Assembly: GCF_001584185.1 (NCBI RefSeq)
Contig: NZ_CP013234.1
Span: forward strand, 5,146,001 to 5,210,000
Direction of reading: 5' to 3'
DNA from: Collimonas pratensis
Lineage (GTDB): Bacteria > Pseudomonadota > Gammaproteobacteria > Burkholderiales > Burkholderiaceae_D
Length of the DNA stretch: 64,000 bases
Part shown: in pieces, positions 47,731 to 57,536 of the stretch
Numbering within the stretch: the stretch's first letter is position 1
How the letters are laid out: every line of letters begins with the position of its first letter
Made by a program: the position numbers and the translations under genes
Notes under the pieces: model-generated
What the model was told of the DNA's origin: nothing
The model's database searches: none
Seen by the model: the letters and a program-made list of their open reading frames with translations, nothing else

Positions 47731-48951
47731 CTAATGGACTAACTGGTTGATTTCAATAATCGGCATCAGCACAGCCAGCACAATCAGCAACACCACCACC
47801 CCCATCGCCAGGATCAGGGCCGGCTCCAGCAGACCGGCGATGGTCATGGCGCGCCGCTCCAGATCCTGTTCCTGGGCGCTGGCGGCGCGTTCCAGCATGG
47901 CCGGCAGTTCGCCGGTGACTTCGCCGGCGCGTATCATGTGGATCAGCATCGGCGGAAAATGCTTGTGCGCGGCCAGTGCGCGCGCCAGGCCAACGCCTTC
48001 GCGCACGCTGGTGGCGGCAGTATCGACCTGCTGTCGCATGGCGACATTCGACAAGGTGTCGCGGCTGGTCTGCAGCGCTTTCAGGATCGGCACACCGGAG
48101 CCGGTGGTAATCGCCAGGGTGCTGGCGAAACGGGCGGTATTCAGGCTGCGCTCGAACTTGCCGTACAAGGGTGCAACCAGCAGCCAGGTATGCCAGCGCA
48201 TCTTGGTAGCGGGATTCTTGAGCGCGGTGCGCCAGGCGTAGAACAGCGCGATCACCACGATGAGGACGATCCAGCCATAGTTGCGGACAAAATCCGAAGT
48301 CGCGAGCATGACGACTGTCAGCATCGGCAATTTCTGCTTGGTGTTGGCAAACACCGAGACGATCTGCGGCACCACATAGGTCAGCAGGAAGATCACGATG
48401 ACGAACGCCACCACGGTCACGATGGCCGGATAGGTGAAAGCCAGCTTGACCTTTTGCACCAGCGAATTACGCCGTTCGATGTAGTCGGCCAGGCGCGACA
48501 GCACCCGCGACAGCTGGCCGATCTGTTCGCCTGACGCCACCAATGCCCGGTAGATCTCGGCGAAATCGCGCGGATGGCCAGCCAGCGCGCTGGACAGGGA
48601 GGCGCCGCCCATCACTTCGGAGCGGATCGAGGCGATCAGGTCGCGCTGGTAATTGCGCTCGGACTGTTCTAGCAAGGCCGTCAGGGCCTGCTCCAGCGGC
48701 AGGCTGGCCTCCAGCAGGCTGGCCAGCTGGCGCGTAAACAAGGCGATCTCCACCGTCGACAAGTGTTCGCCAAAGCCGCGCCGCTGGGTATTGCCGGCGG
48801 CGTCCACCTGCTGCGCGATGATGTCGACCGTAATCGGCAGCAAACCCTGGGCGCGCAGATCGGCCCGCGCCGCCTTGGCGCTATCCGCATTCACCACGCC
48901 CTTGGTGGTGCTGCCGCTGGTATCTACCGCTTCGTAACGAAATGCTGGCAC
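47731..48951 (-). CDS. gspF: Type II secretion inner-membrane platform protein GspF
   Basis: 406 residues, the standard length. Two repeated T2SSF domains (about 70-193 and 272-395) with TRQLASLLEASLPLEQAL and STLAITTGSGVPILKAL, and three membrane helices. Starts with GTG (MPAFRYEAVD) after AGGAGC. It forms the inner-membrane platform on which the GspE motor acts. Lies between gspE and gspC. Confidence 0.95.
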   Translation of the reverse strand: MPAFRYEAVDTSGSTTKGVVNADSAKAARADLRAQGLLPITVDIIAQQVDAAGNTQRRGFGEHLSTVEIALFTRQLASLLEASLPLEQALTALLEQSERNYQRDLIASIRSEVMGGASLSSALAGHPRDFAEIYRALVASGEQIGQLSRVLSRLADYIERRNSLVQKVKLAFTYPAIVTVVAFVIVIFLLTYVVPQIVSVFANTKQKLPMLTVVMLATSDFVRNYGWIVLIVVIALFYAWRTALKNPATKMRWHTWLLVAPLYGKFERSLNTARFASTLAITTGSGVPILKALQTSRDTLSNVAMRQQVDTAATSVREGVGLARALAAHKHFPPMLIHMIRAGEVTGELPAMLERAASAQEQDLERRAMTIAGLLEPALILAMGVVVLLIVLAVLMPIIEINQLVH

Positions 48952-48987
48952 TCTGCTCCTCGCTTATATGTTGGCTTACTCTTTGGC

Positions 48988-50439
48988 TTACTCTTTAGTC
49001 ACGCGCAGCAACTCGGCTTGCGTGGTCACGCCTTCGGTCAGCCAGCGCTCACCGTCCTGGCGCATGGTACGCATGCCATTACGCTGCGCCACTTGCTGGA
49101 TTTCGGCTTCGGAAGCCCGGTTATGAATCTGCGCGGTGATCTCGTCGGTAGTCAGCAGCAACTCATAGACGCCGACCCGGCCGTGGTAACCGGTGTGGCC
49201 GCATTGCTCGCAGCCGACCGCATGCCACATCTGGCCATCGTGGCGGCGGCAATGGACGCACAGCTTGCGCACCAGCCGCTGCGCCACCACGCCCAGCAGG
49301 GAAGACGACAGCAGGAAGGGTTCGATTCCCATGTCCAGCAAGCGCGTCACGGCAGCGGCCGAATCGTTGGTATGCAGGGTCGCCAGCACCAAGTGGCCGG
49401 TCAGCGACGCCTGCACTGCAATCTGCGCGGTTTCCAGATCGCGGATTTCACCGATCATGATGACGTCCGGGTCCTGGCGCAAAATTGCTCGCAATGCCTT
49501 GGCAAACGTCATCTCGATGCGCGCATTGACCTGTGTCTGGCCGACCCCGGCCAGTTCATACTCGATCGGATCTTCCACCGTCAGGATGTTGGTGCTGCTG
49601 GTATTCAGGCGCGACAGCGCGGCGTACAGCGTGGTGGTCTTGCCGGAGCCGGTCGGCCCGGTGACCAGCACGATGCCGTGCGGCTGTGCGATCAGGCGGT
49701 CGAACTGCGGCAGCACGTCCGGGCTCATGCCCAGATGCTGCAAATCCAGGCGCCCGGCCTCCTTGTCCAGCAAACGCAGCACGGCGCGTTCACCGTGGCC
49801 GGTCGGCAGCGTGGAAACGCGCACGTCGACCGGTTTGCCGCCGACCCGCAAGGTGATGCGACCATCCTGCGGCAAGCGCTTTTCGGCGATGTCGAGTTGC
49901 GCCATGATCTTGATGCGCGAAATCAGCGAAGCGTGCACGGCTTTCTTTGGCCGCACCACGTCGCGCAAGCTGCCGTCGATACGGAAGCGCACCACCGAGA
50001 TCTGCTCGAACGGTTCGATATGGATATCTGAAGCGCCTTCGCGCAGGGCCTGCGTCAGTAACACGTTGATCATGCGGATCACCGGCGCATCGTCGGACGA
50101 CTCCAGCAGATCTTCGATGGCCGGCATGTCTTGCATCAGCTTGGCAAGGTCGAGATCAGATTCGAACTCGTCCACCACCTGCGCTGCGTCGCCGCCGGAA
50201 CCGGCATAGGCGGCGGCGATCGCCGCCTCCAGTTCATCGCGCGAAAACTTGCGGAACTTGATGCGGCCGAAACGGCGGCTGACTTCAGCGATCGCGCTCG
50301 GCTGGGTGGCGTCGGAGATCCACAGCTCCACAGGATTGTCGGCGCCGTTGGCATCTTCGGTACGCTGCGCCAGCAACGAAAAATTGCGGGCGAAGGCGTA
50401 GGGAAGCAGGCGCGTATCGGTCATTCTCTGATCGCTCAT
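48988..50439 (-). CDS. gspE: Type II secretion ATPase GspE
   Basis: 483-residue hexameric ATPase driving pseudopilus assembly. N1E/N2E domains come first, then Walker A GPTGSGKTT, the Asp box and His box region, Walker B GEIRDLETA and the zinc-binding C-terminal C-x2-C pairs (CVHCRRHDG and CEQCGHTGY). Its ATG overlaps the gspD stop as ATGA. Confidence 0.96.
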   Translation of the reverse strand: MSDQRMTDTRLLPYAFARNFSLLAQRTEDANGADNPVELWISDATQPSAIAEVSRRFGRIKFRKFSRDELEAAIAAAYAGSGGDAAQVVDEFESDLDLAKLMQDMPAIEDLLESSDDAPVIRMINVLLTQALREGASDIHIEPFEQISVVRFRIDGSLRDVVRPKKAVHASLISRIKIMAQLDIAEKRLPQDGRITLRVGGKPVDVRVSTLPTGHGERAVLRLLDKEAGRLDLQHLGMSPDVLPQFDRLIAQPHGIVLVTGPTGSGKTTTLYAALSRLNTSSTNILTVEDPIEYELAGVGQTQVNARIEMTFAKALRAILRQDPDVIMIGEIRDLETAQIAVQASLTGHLVLATLHTNDSAAAVTRLLDMGIEPFLLSSSLLGVVAQRLVRKLCVHCRRHDGQMWHAVGCEQCGHTGYHGRVGVYELLLTTDEITAQIHNRASEAEIQQVAQRNGMRTMRQDGERWLTEGVTTQAELLRVTKE

Positions 50440-52820
50440 GGCGTTCTGTCGTTCAGGAAACCCGGGGCTGGCGAAACCTGCGGCTTGGCTGGCAGCAGCA
50501 TCGGCATCTGCTGCTGGTCTGGCGTCGGCTGCTCGGGCGCATCCGGCACGTTCTTGCTCTTGCGCAGATCGATGAACGGGCCGCCGTCTTCCAGCTTGGA
50601 CGATACAGATGGACCGAAATCGGTCAACACCGACTTGCCCGGCTGCACGCGGATTTGCTGGTCGCGCATGTAATCATAGCGATCCACACTCAGGTTAGTG
50701 CCAGTCTGTTTGTCGCGCACAATCGTCGGGCGCAGGAAGATCATCAGATTGGTTTTATTGCGCGAGCCGGACTGGTATTTGAACAGATTGCCGATAAACG
50801 GCAAGTCGCCCAGCAACGGGACTTTTTGTATGCTGTTCGCATTGTCATCGCCGATCAAGCCTCCAAGTGCAATGATCTGGCCATCGTCAATCACGACATT
50901 GGTATCCAGCGAGCGCTTGGTGGTGGTAGGTCCGTTGGAATTGTTAGCGGTGCCGGCGACAACCGCAGAAACTTCTTGCGATATCTCCAGCCGCACCGTG
51001 CCGCCTTCCGAGATATGCGGCTTGATCTTCAAGGCGGTGCCGACGTCCTTGCGATCAACCGTGGTAAACGGATTGGTGGTCGTATTGCCCCCCGTGGTGG
51101 CGTATGAGCCTGTGACGAAAGGCACGTTCTGGCCAACGATGATTTTCGCTTCTTCGTTGTCCAGCGTCAGCAGATTCGGCATCGACAGCACATTGCTGCC
51201 GGTGGTAGCGTTCAACGCGCTGGCCAAAGCGCCGAGGCCGATTTTTCCGGCGATCTGGCGGAATATGCCAAGCTGCAAACCGCTGCCGACACTCGGTACG
51301 GAGGTGGTAGTGCCAGTATTGATAGCTTGGCCAAGCGCCGTGTTGAACAGGTTGCTACCGACGAGACCGGTGTTGGTGCCGGTGAAGCCAGTGCCGCCGC
51401 CGACCCGGTAAGCACTGTTCTTGTCGCCGCTCAAGGCCAGCCACTGCACCCCGATCTCGCTTGCCGCACTGTCGTTGACTTCGACGATCAGGGCTTCCAC
51501 ATAGACTTGCGCGCGGCGGGTATCGAGCTGGTCGATGACGCCGCGGATATTACGGTAGACCGGCTCACTGGCGGTGATGATCAAGGTATTGGTGCTATCG
51601 TCGGCCTGGATAAAGCCGGCGGCGCCGCTACCGCTGCCGCCACCGCCTCCGGACGATTGCGAGGAATTGTCCTGCGGCGTCTGCGACTGCGGCGTGGTCG
51701 AATTGCCGGAACCCAGCGCGCCGCCGCCGCTGGCGCCTTGCAGCATGCCGCCCGAACCGCCGCTGGAACTCTTGCTGGACGAGCTGGAAGTCGGCAGCGA
51801 GGTGTCATTCGAAACAATCGCGCGCAAGGTCTTGGCCAGTTTCACCGCATCGGCATTCTTCAGATACACCACGTGGACATTGCCGGCGTTGGTGGTCGGC
51901 TGATCCAGCTTGGCAATCAGCGATTTGGCCAGGTTGGCGCGGCCGGCGGACGGCGCCCGTATCACCACCGAATTGGTGCGGGAATCCGCCATGATGATGG
52001 TGCGCGCGCTGTCGCTGGCGCCCGGCGCCGCCGAACCGGCGTCCAGCAGCTTGCTCGCCATCACGGCGATATCGCTGGCCACCGCGTAGCGGACCGGTAT
52101 TACATCCAGGTCATTGACTGCCGGCACATCCAGCGCGGCAATCATTTTGCCCAGGCGCTGCAGGTTTTCCGCGTAGTCGGTCACCACCAGGGTGTTGTTG
52201 CCCGGGTTGGCGTTGATCGTGTTGTTCGGCGAAATCAATGGCCGCAGCACCGGCAGGATATTGGTGGCCGACTCATAGTTCAGGGAAAAAATCTGTGTTG
52301 CGATCTGGTCGCCACGGACACTGGCAGGACGGGTTGGCGCCACCTGCAGCTTGGCGTCGGCTTCCGGCACGACCTTGACGAAACCATCGCCGCGCACCAC
52401 AGCATAGCCTTGCAGACGTAAAGTGGAGGCCAGCAGGTCAAAGGCCTGGGTCTTGCTCACCGGCTTTTCAGAAACCAGGTTGATGGTGCCCTTGACGCGC
52501 GGATCGACAATGAAAGTCGTGTTGGTATATTGGCCAACCGCCTTGATCACTGATTCGATGTCGGCGCCGACAAAATTCATCACCGCCTGGCCGTTCGTTC
52601 CTTCGGTGCTGGCACCCAAGGGGGCAGTGCCCAGCACCGGCTGCGCATTGGCAGCTAGCGGGATGCCGGCGGCGCAGGTCAGCAAGGCGATGGCGGCGGC
52701 GTAGCGCCAGGAACTGCGCGCCGCCAAATGCAAATGAGGGGTTTCGCATGTCGACGCAGTGGTGTTCGCAGTTGTGTTCGCAGTTGCGTTGATTAGTGCG
52801 AGATACATTTTATCTTTCAT
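50436..52820 (-). CDS. gspD: Type II secretion secretin GspD
   Basis: 794-residue outer-membrane channel. A long signal region (membrane segment about 38-60, ending AANAQP) precedes the N0-N3 periplasmic domains. N0 includes MNFVGADIESVIKAVG. A Ser/Gly-rich insert lies in N3 (about 345-402). The secretin core contains NVPFVTGSYATT and VPLLGDLPFIGNLF. An S-domain for pilotin is not obvious; the end is Pro/Gln-rich. The ATG overlaps the gspN stop. Confidence 0.96.
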   Translation of the reverse strand: MKDKMYLALINATANTTANTTASTCETPHLHLAARSSWRYAAAIALLTCAAGIPLAANAQPVLGTAPLGASTEGTNGQAVMNFVGADIESVIKAVGQYTNTTFIVDPRVKGTINLVSEKPVSKTQAFDLLASTLRLQGYAVVRGDGFVKVVPEADAKLQVAPTRPASVRGDQIATQIFSLNYESATNILPVLRPLISPNNTINANPGNNTLVVTDYAENLQRLGKMIAALDVPAVNDLDVIPVRYAVASDIAVMASKLLDAGSAAPGASDSARTIIMADSRTNSVVIRAPSAGRANLAKSLIAKLDQPTTNAGNVHVVYLKNADAVKLAKTLRAIVSNDTSLPTSSSSSKSSSGGSGGMLQGASGGGALGSGNSTTPQSQTPQDNSSQSSGGGGGSGSGAAGFIQADDSTNTLIITASEPVYRNIRGVIDQLDTRRAQVYVEALIVEVNDSAASEIGVQWLALSGDKNSAYRVGGGTGFTGTNTGLVGSNLFNTALGQAINTGTTTSVPSVGSGLQLGIFRQIAGKIGLGALASALNATTGSNVLSMPNLLTLDNEEAKIIVGQNVPFVTGSYATTGGNTTTNPFTTVDRKDVGTALKIKPHISEGGTVRLEISQEVSAVVAGTANNSNGPTTTKRSLDTNVVIDDGQIIALGGLIGDDNANSIQKVPLLGDLPFIGNLFKYQSGSRNKTNLMIFLRPTIVRDKQTGTNLSVDRYDYMRDQQIRVQPGKSVLTDFGPSVSSKLEDGGPFIDLRKSKNVPDAPEQPTPDQQQMPMLLPAKPQVSPAPGFLNDRTP

Positions 52821-53614
52821 GATTTAAACTCTAGTCCGATAACATTTCTGCCATTCATCTGGCGCCGTTGGCCGAGCAGGCTCAGTAAAGTAGCCAACTT
52901 TTCCTCTTGTCCCACCGCTGCTTCCGCGGTCCCCGAAAACTGAAAATGACCGTTTTGCAGTTTGCCGCTGCCATTCAACAACATCGCGCCGCCCAATGTG
53001 GTCAGCGTCATCGCCGCCTGCGTCCCCTGCCAGTCGAGCCGCATGCGATAGCTGCCCAGCGGCTTGACCGGCGACAGCCGCGACGCCATCGCCAGCAGAT
53101 CCAGCGTCATCACGCCATGCAGCGCAACCCCGTCGGCATTGCCCACCTTGGTCCGCGCCAGTGTCAGCTGCTGCCAGCCCAGCTGCATCTTGCCCGACGG
53201 CTGCAAGGTATTCAACGGCGCACCCAATGCCGACAAACGCTCCGCCGGCAACAGCATGCTGGACGGACTGACCGTCCATTCGCTCCAGCTGCCGCTGATA
53301 CTCACTGTGTTCGACAGCACTTGCGCATTCTCCAGCTTTGCATCAAGCCGTCCCAGCAACACCAGCGGCGACAAATGCCAGGAAAAACGGCCCGGCAGCA
53401 GCGCTGCCACTGCATCCTTGCCGCTAGGCGCGGCGCCGATGAAAGCCGAACCCTGCCACAACGATCCCTGCGCATCGCCCAGCGTCAGACGGCCGCCGGT
53501 ACGGCTTTCCAGCAACGGCGCCAGCCACGCCGCCGGCAAGAAAGCCAGTACCGTGATCACTGCACTTAACCCCGCCGCCACCAGCCATATCAATACTCTG
53601 CCTAGTCTGCGCAT
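52817..53614 (-). CDS. gspN: Type II secretion protein GspN
   Basis: 265 residues. One N-terminal membrane segment (LIWLVAAGLSAVITVLAFLPAAW) followed by a periplasmic T2SN domain with QGSLWQGSA and LRLDWQGTQAAMTLTTLGG. GspN is an accessory subunit found only in some systems; its role is not well defined. Its stop overlaps the gspD start (ATGA), and gspM ends 51 bases upstream. Confidence 0.87.
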   Translation of the reverse strand: MRRLGRVLIWLVAAGLSAVITVLAFLPAAWLAPLLESRTGGRLTLGDAQGSLWQGSAFIGAAPSGKDAVAALLPGRFSWHLSPLVLLGRLDAKLENAQVLSNTVSISGSWSEWTVSPSSMLLPAERLSALGAPLNTLQPSGKMQLGWQQLTLARTKVGNADGVALHGVMTLDLLAMASRLSPVKPLGSYRMRLDWQGTQAAMTLTTLGGAMLLNGSGKLQNGHFQFSGTAEAAVGQEEKLATLLSLLGQRRQMNGRNVIGLEFKS

Positions 53615-53665
53615 CGCCGTCCTGCAATCCGGAACTGCGGCGCCGGCGGCATCCCGCGCAATCCA

Positions 53666-54208
53666 TTATTCATGCTTTTGCTGCAATAAAGTCACCGTGG
53701 CGTTGACGATCCCCGGCTGCGGAGTGGCGCCACCCAATGCCGTAACGCTGGCATCCACTACCTGCCATTGCGAACTCTTCTGGACGTCGTCCAGCCAGTC
53801 GAGCAAGCCGGCAAACGCCACCGCCGCCAGCTGCACCTTGGCCATGTCGCCGTTCAGCGTCACGCTTTGCGCGCTCAGGCCCTTGCCCTTCAGCGCTGTT
53901 TCAACCGCCTCTTTGCTCAGAGGCGCAGCCGGACGCTCCGCCATCTGGCCAGACAGGGAGGCCGCCTTGGCCGTCAAAGCCTGTAATTCGGCGGCTTGCT
54001 GGCGCAACGCCGGCAAGTCCTTCTGCAGGCGGGTGCGGCCGCTCAGGGCCGGATCGAGCAGCAGCAGATAAACGATGGCCAGCAGGATCACTGCCGCCGC
54101 TGCACCGAGCAGGCGGCGTTCGCGCTGGTTTCTTTGCGCCCAGTAGGCGCCGGCCGGTGTTGCAATCCGGTCCCAGGCTTGCTGCAAGGGGTTGCGTGTA
54201 GACGTCAC
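53666..54208 (-). CDS. gspM: Type II secretion protein GspM
   Basis: 180-residue bitopic protein of the inner-membrane platform. Cytoplasmic start TSTRNPLQQAWDRIA, a membrane helix (LLGAAAAVILLAIVYLLLLD, about 30-50) and a periplasmic ferredoxin-like domain ending LLDWLDDVQKSSQWQVVDA. It starts with GTG overlapping the gspL stop (GTGA). It pairs with GspL. Confidence 0.88.
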   Translation of the reverse strand: MTSTRNPLQQAWDRIATPAGAYWAQRNQRERRLLGAAAAVILLAIVYLLLLDPALSGRTRLQKDLPALRQQAAELQALTAKAASLSGQMAERPAAPLSKEAVETALKGKGLSAQSVTLNGDMAKVQLAAVAFAGLLDWLDDVQKSSQWQVVDASVTALGGATPQPGIVNATVTLLQQKHE

Positions 54209-55491
54209 TTGCCGCTCCCGATCTGCCAGACGCCGGTAGCCGGTTTGCTGAGCGTTAATTTCATGCTGGTCAATGCACTCTTGAGTTGCGCTTCGGCGCC
54301 ATCCGCGTCGCCGAGATTTTTCAGGCGCACCAGCAAATGGTGGTCACGATATTCCAGGCTGGCGATGGCGCCGTTGTCGGAGCTTTGCGGCAAGCCGGCC
54401 CAGGCTGAGCCGAAAGCCGCAGCCAAGGTAATGAAATCGTCCGCCGCCAGCTGGCCGCCGTCGCGCTGGGCAGCGGCGACTTTCTGCTTGGCCTGGGCGA
54501 TCGGATCGACGATCACGGTTTCTTTCGGGAATGCCGCGCGGTAGCTTTGCATCATGCCGCTGCGCAGGGCAGTCGCTTCGCGCCGCATGCGCAGCCAGTC
54601 GTAGTTCAGGCTGACGATGTTCACCAGCAGCAGCGCCGCCGCCAGGCCCAACGGCCAGCGCCAGCGGCGCCAACTGAATTCGGTGCCGGCCGCGCTGGCG
54701 GTCAGCCCGCTCATCAGGTCGACGCCGCTGCGCGCCAGTTCCTGAGTGCCGGCCAGCCAGTGCGACCAGTCGTCGGCGAGCACGGTCACCTGCGCCGGCT
54801 CCAGTTCCTGGTAGGCCGCCAGCACAGTCTGCGGCACATATAAAGTGATCTGCTGCTGCGGCAGGATTGAGATCAGCCCTTCCAGCACTTCCTGCGCCAC
54901 CGACTGTCCCGATACCGGCGACAACGACCAGCCCATGCCCTGTTCGGCGGACAAGCGCAGGGCGACATCGATGTCGCCGCCGTGATCGGTGATGGCGGCG
55001 ACCGCCATATCCGGCTCGCGCAGGGGCAGGCAAAGCTGGGCCGGCCAGGCTTGCAGATTATGCGCGCCCAGCGCCAGTAAAGTCTTGACCAGCAACTCCA
55101 GCCAGTCCCTTTGCACCACGGCGATCAGACGCTGGTTGTTGTCGCCGGCACGGCCCGCGGTGCCGGCGCGCTTGCGGCCGGCGACGATCACGCAGTCGAA
55201 GGGATCGACCAGCAATTGTTCTTCCACCAGGTTCGGCAGCGCCGTCTTCAGCTTGGCGTCCGACATGGGCGGCACCTGCAGCTGCAGCAGATTGACATCG
55301 GCCGCGGCCAATATCAGCACTACCCGGCTCGCCGCTGCAATCTGCTCGGCCAGGCCGGCCAGCTGCTCGGCGCCTTGGCGCTCGATGCGCCCGGCATCCG
55401 ACACCAGCGCATAGCGGCAATCGGGCATGGCCACCGCCGCTGCGCTGTCTACAGTCGCCCTGGCGGGCAGGCGGAGAAGTAAGGTACTCAA
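54205..55491 (-). CDS. gspL: Type II secretion protein GspL
   Basis: 428-residue bitopic protein that couples GspE to the platform. An actin-like cytoplasmic domain (about 1-250; MSDAKLKTALPNLVEEQLL) is followed by a membrane helix (about 265-285; WPLGLAAALLLVNIVSL) and a periplasmic ferredoxin-like domain. The start is TTG with GGAAG upstream in the 14-base gap after gspK. Confidence 0.9.
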   Translation of the reverse strand: MSTLLLRLPARATVDSAAAVAMPDCRYALVSDAGRIERQGAEQLAGLAEQIAAASRVVLILAAADVNLLQLQVPPMSDAKLKTALPNLVEEQLLVDPFDCVIVAGRKRAGTAGRAGDNNQRLIAVVQRDWLELLVKTLLALGAHNLQAWPAQLCLPLREPDMAVAAITDHGGDIDVALRLSAEQGMGWSLSPVSGQSVAQEVLEGLISILPQQQITLYVPQTVLAAYQELEPAQVTVLADDWSHWLAGTQELARSGVDLMSGLTASAAGTEFSWRRWRWPLGLAAALLLVNIVSLNYDWLRMRREATALRSGMMQSYRAAFPKETVIVDPIAQAKQKVAAAQRDGGQLAADDFITLAAAFGSAWAGLPQSSDNGAIASLEYRDHHLLVRLKNLGDADGAEAQLKSALTSMKLTLSKPATGVWQIGSGK

Positions 55492-55505
55492 AACGCATCT
55501 TCCAT

Positions 55506-56504
55506 TTATTGTTCTCTAATCCACACGATATTGGTGCTGGAACTGGGGCCACTCGTAATACGGTTCAGCAAGGATACGGTATTCAAGGCGGCACGACCCA
55601 TGCGAATCTTGCCGTAGACCAAAAAAAAGTTACTGGAAACCGCAATTTTCGCGGTGTCCGGTACGGATATCTGGAACAGATTTAACATCTGCGCAGTGAA
55701 ATTGGGGACATCCGTAAATGGCGCCGTGCGCCGCATGGCCACCAGCGTCGTGGCTTGCGCCAGCGACAAGTTGGGAAAACGGGATGCCAGCACCTCCGCC
55801 GACGCCGTATTCGCGTTGATTGGCGTAGGGCCGCCGGTCCACGGCAGCACGACGACATAATCTTTCAATTGGCGCACGATATCCGGGGTGAATCCCGGTA
55901 CCGACAGCAGATCGTCGACTTGCAGCATCGGCAAGGTCGCGCTTGCCGTGGCGGTAGCCGTAGTCTGCTGTCCGGGCACGGGCGGCGGCGCCGACGGGGC
56001 GGCCGGCAATCCTTGCGCGATGGCCTGGGCAGCCGCCGTGGCCAGCGTGGCCGGCAAACGCAGCGAACTCAGCAGGCGCTTGAAAGCGAGCACCTCATCA
56101 GCGGATGGGCTACCGTTCACGCTCAGGTTATTCAGGTTATAGCGCGACTGTGCATCGACGATATTGCCGGACAGGATGGCATCGCCGGCATCGCCGACTG
56201 CCTGGCCGTCTTCCACATACTGGTCGAGGCGGGTGTCAGCCAGGGGCGCCGCCCACGGCTGACCCAGATAGTCGTACTGGAATTGCTTGCTGCTGGCGCG
56301 CAGGATCATGCTGGCCCAGTCCAGCGCGCCGCGCATGATCCAGTTCTTCTGCAGCTGCAGACGCTGGTTTTCAATGGAACGCACTTGCACCTGCTGCTGC
56401 CAGAACAGGCTGGCGACAATGGTGACCGCCAGCGTGGTCAGCAGCAAGGCGGTCACTACCGCCACGCCGCGCTGGGCGCGGAGGCTGCGCAACGGCCGCT
56501 TCAT
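55506..56504 (-). CDS. gspK: Type II secretion minor pseudopilin GspK
   Basis: 332 residues. Short leader ending RGVAVVTALLLTTLAVTIVAS, the type IV pilin-like N-terminus. The large C-terminal domain contains the repeated helix-hairpin-like unit DDLLSVPGFTPDIVRQLKDY and ANTASAEVLASRFP. GspK caps the pseudopilus with GspI and GspJ and lacks the usual Glu5, as here (A/V at that place). Its ATG overlaps the gspJ stop. Confidence 0.92.
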   Translation of the reverse strand: MKRPLRSLRAQRGVAVVTALLLTTLAVTIVASLFWQQQVQVRSIENQRLQLQKNWIMRGALDWASMILRASSKQFQYDYLGQPWAAPLADTRLDQYVEDGQAVGDAGDAILSGNIVDAQSRYNLNNLSVNGSPSADEVLAFKRLLSSLRLPATLATAAAQAIAQGLPAAPSAPPPVPGQQTTATATASATLPMLQVDDLLSVPGFTPDIVRQLKDYVVVLPWTGGPTPINANTASAEVLASRFPNLSLAQATTLVAMRRTAPFTDVPNFTAQMLNLFQISVPDTAKIAVSSNFFLVYGKIRMGRAALNTVSLLNRITSGPSSSTNIVWIREQ

Positions 56505-57154
56505 GAGGCCCCCAGCAGGAAAGTCTTGGCCATGGAACCGTTATGTCCGCGCAGTTGCAACGAGACCTGCAAGCCGGTCCATTTGTTGGCGCTGGCATTG
56601 CTGTCCTGGCTGCCGGCACTGATGGCCGACGAGGGCCGCCAGCCCTGCTGGTCGCTGCCCCACACCTGCATCTGCATGCTGGCGACATCGGATTGCAGCA
56701 ACACCGCCTGGCTGTTGGCGCCGTCGCCGGCATCGCTGAGCGCGTTCTGCCACAAGGTGTCGATGACGTTCGGATCACGCGTCGGCGCCGACTCCTGACG
56801 CGTCAGGTGGCCGTCGCGCAGGCGGTAGTCCACTACTTGCAAGCGGGTCGGCTGCTGGTCGGCGAACACCAGCCGCACCATCAGCAGCCGTCCCGGCTCC
56901 GCCGACAAATAGGGACGCGTGGTCATCACCATCTTGGGCGCGATTTGCGCACAGTCGCTTTGCAGCTGGGCAAAGGTTAACTGCATGCCGCGCGTCTGTT
57001 CCATCTCCGCCGTCAGCGAAATCCGCGAGCGCACGATGCCATCCAGGCCGCGCCAGCCCAGTACCGCCACCATCGCCAGGATGGTGACGGCGATGATCAG
57101 TTCCACCAGCGTAAAACCGCGGCTGCCGTTGTTCAGCTTTCTGCTAACGCGCAT
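56501..57154 (-). CDS. gspJ: Type II secretion minor pseudopilin GspJ
   Basis: 217 residues. Prepilin leader MRVSRKLNNGSRG with cleavage before FTLVELIIAVTILAMVAV, including Glu5. The pseudopilin domain follows, with ARTRxxR-like LRDGHLTRQE. Start at ATG 57154, which overlaps the gspI end by 11 bases; a longer open frame upstream lies within gspI and has no pilin features. Confidence 0.92.
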   Translation of the reverse strand: MRVSRKLNNGSRGFTLVELIIAVTILAMVAVLGWRGLDGIVRSRISLTAEMEQTRGMQLTFAQLQSDCAQIAPKMVMTTRPYLSAEPGRLLMVRLVFADQQPTRLQVVDYRLRDGHLTRQESAPTRDPNVIDTLWQNALSDAGDGANSQAVLLQSDVASMQMQVWGSDQQGWRPSSAISAGSQDSNASANKWTGLQVSLQLRGHNGSMAKTFLLGAS

Positions 57155-57536
57155 TCGGCACCACCTGCGACAGATTGAGGATGCGCCGCTCGGAGCTGGC
57201 GTCGGCGAATACCGACACTTCCACCCGCCGGAAATAGGGATTGGGCGTGCCCAGCACATGTTCCTGGCAATACAGCGGCAGGTCGCCCTGCGGGCAATCG
57301 AAAGAACGGTTGCCGATGGCCGGCCATTCATGGCCGAGGCGGATTTGGGTCAAGCGATTTTCAGCCGACCAGGAAGCCATCATGGCGGCCCGCAAGCCGC
57401 TGCTGTTCTGCGTCAGGCTGCCGACGGCGCGCAGGCTGGCGCCCAGCGCGGTGCCGACGATGACCAATGCCACCAGCACTTCCAGCAAGGTGAAACCTGC
57501 TTCATGAGGGCGGAGAGGCATGCGCAAGTTAGGCAT
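57144..57536 (-). CDS. gspI: Type II secretion minor pseudopilin GspI
   Basis: 130 residues, normal for GspI. Leader MPNLRMPLRPHEAG followed by FTLLEVLVALVIVGTALGAS with Glu5, then WSAENRLTQIRLG, the hallmark of the family. Its ATG directly follows the gspH stop. Confidence 0.94.
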   Translation of the reverse strand: MPNLRMPLRPHEAGFTLLEVLVALVIVGTALGASLRAVGSLTQNSSGLRAAMMASWSAENRLTQIRLGHEWPAIGNRSFDCPQGDLPLYCQEHVLGTPNPYFRRVEVSVFADASSERRILNLSQVVPNAR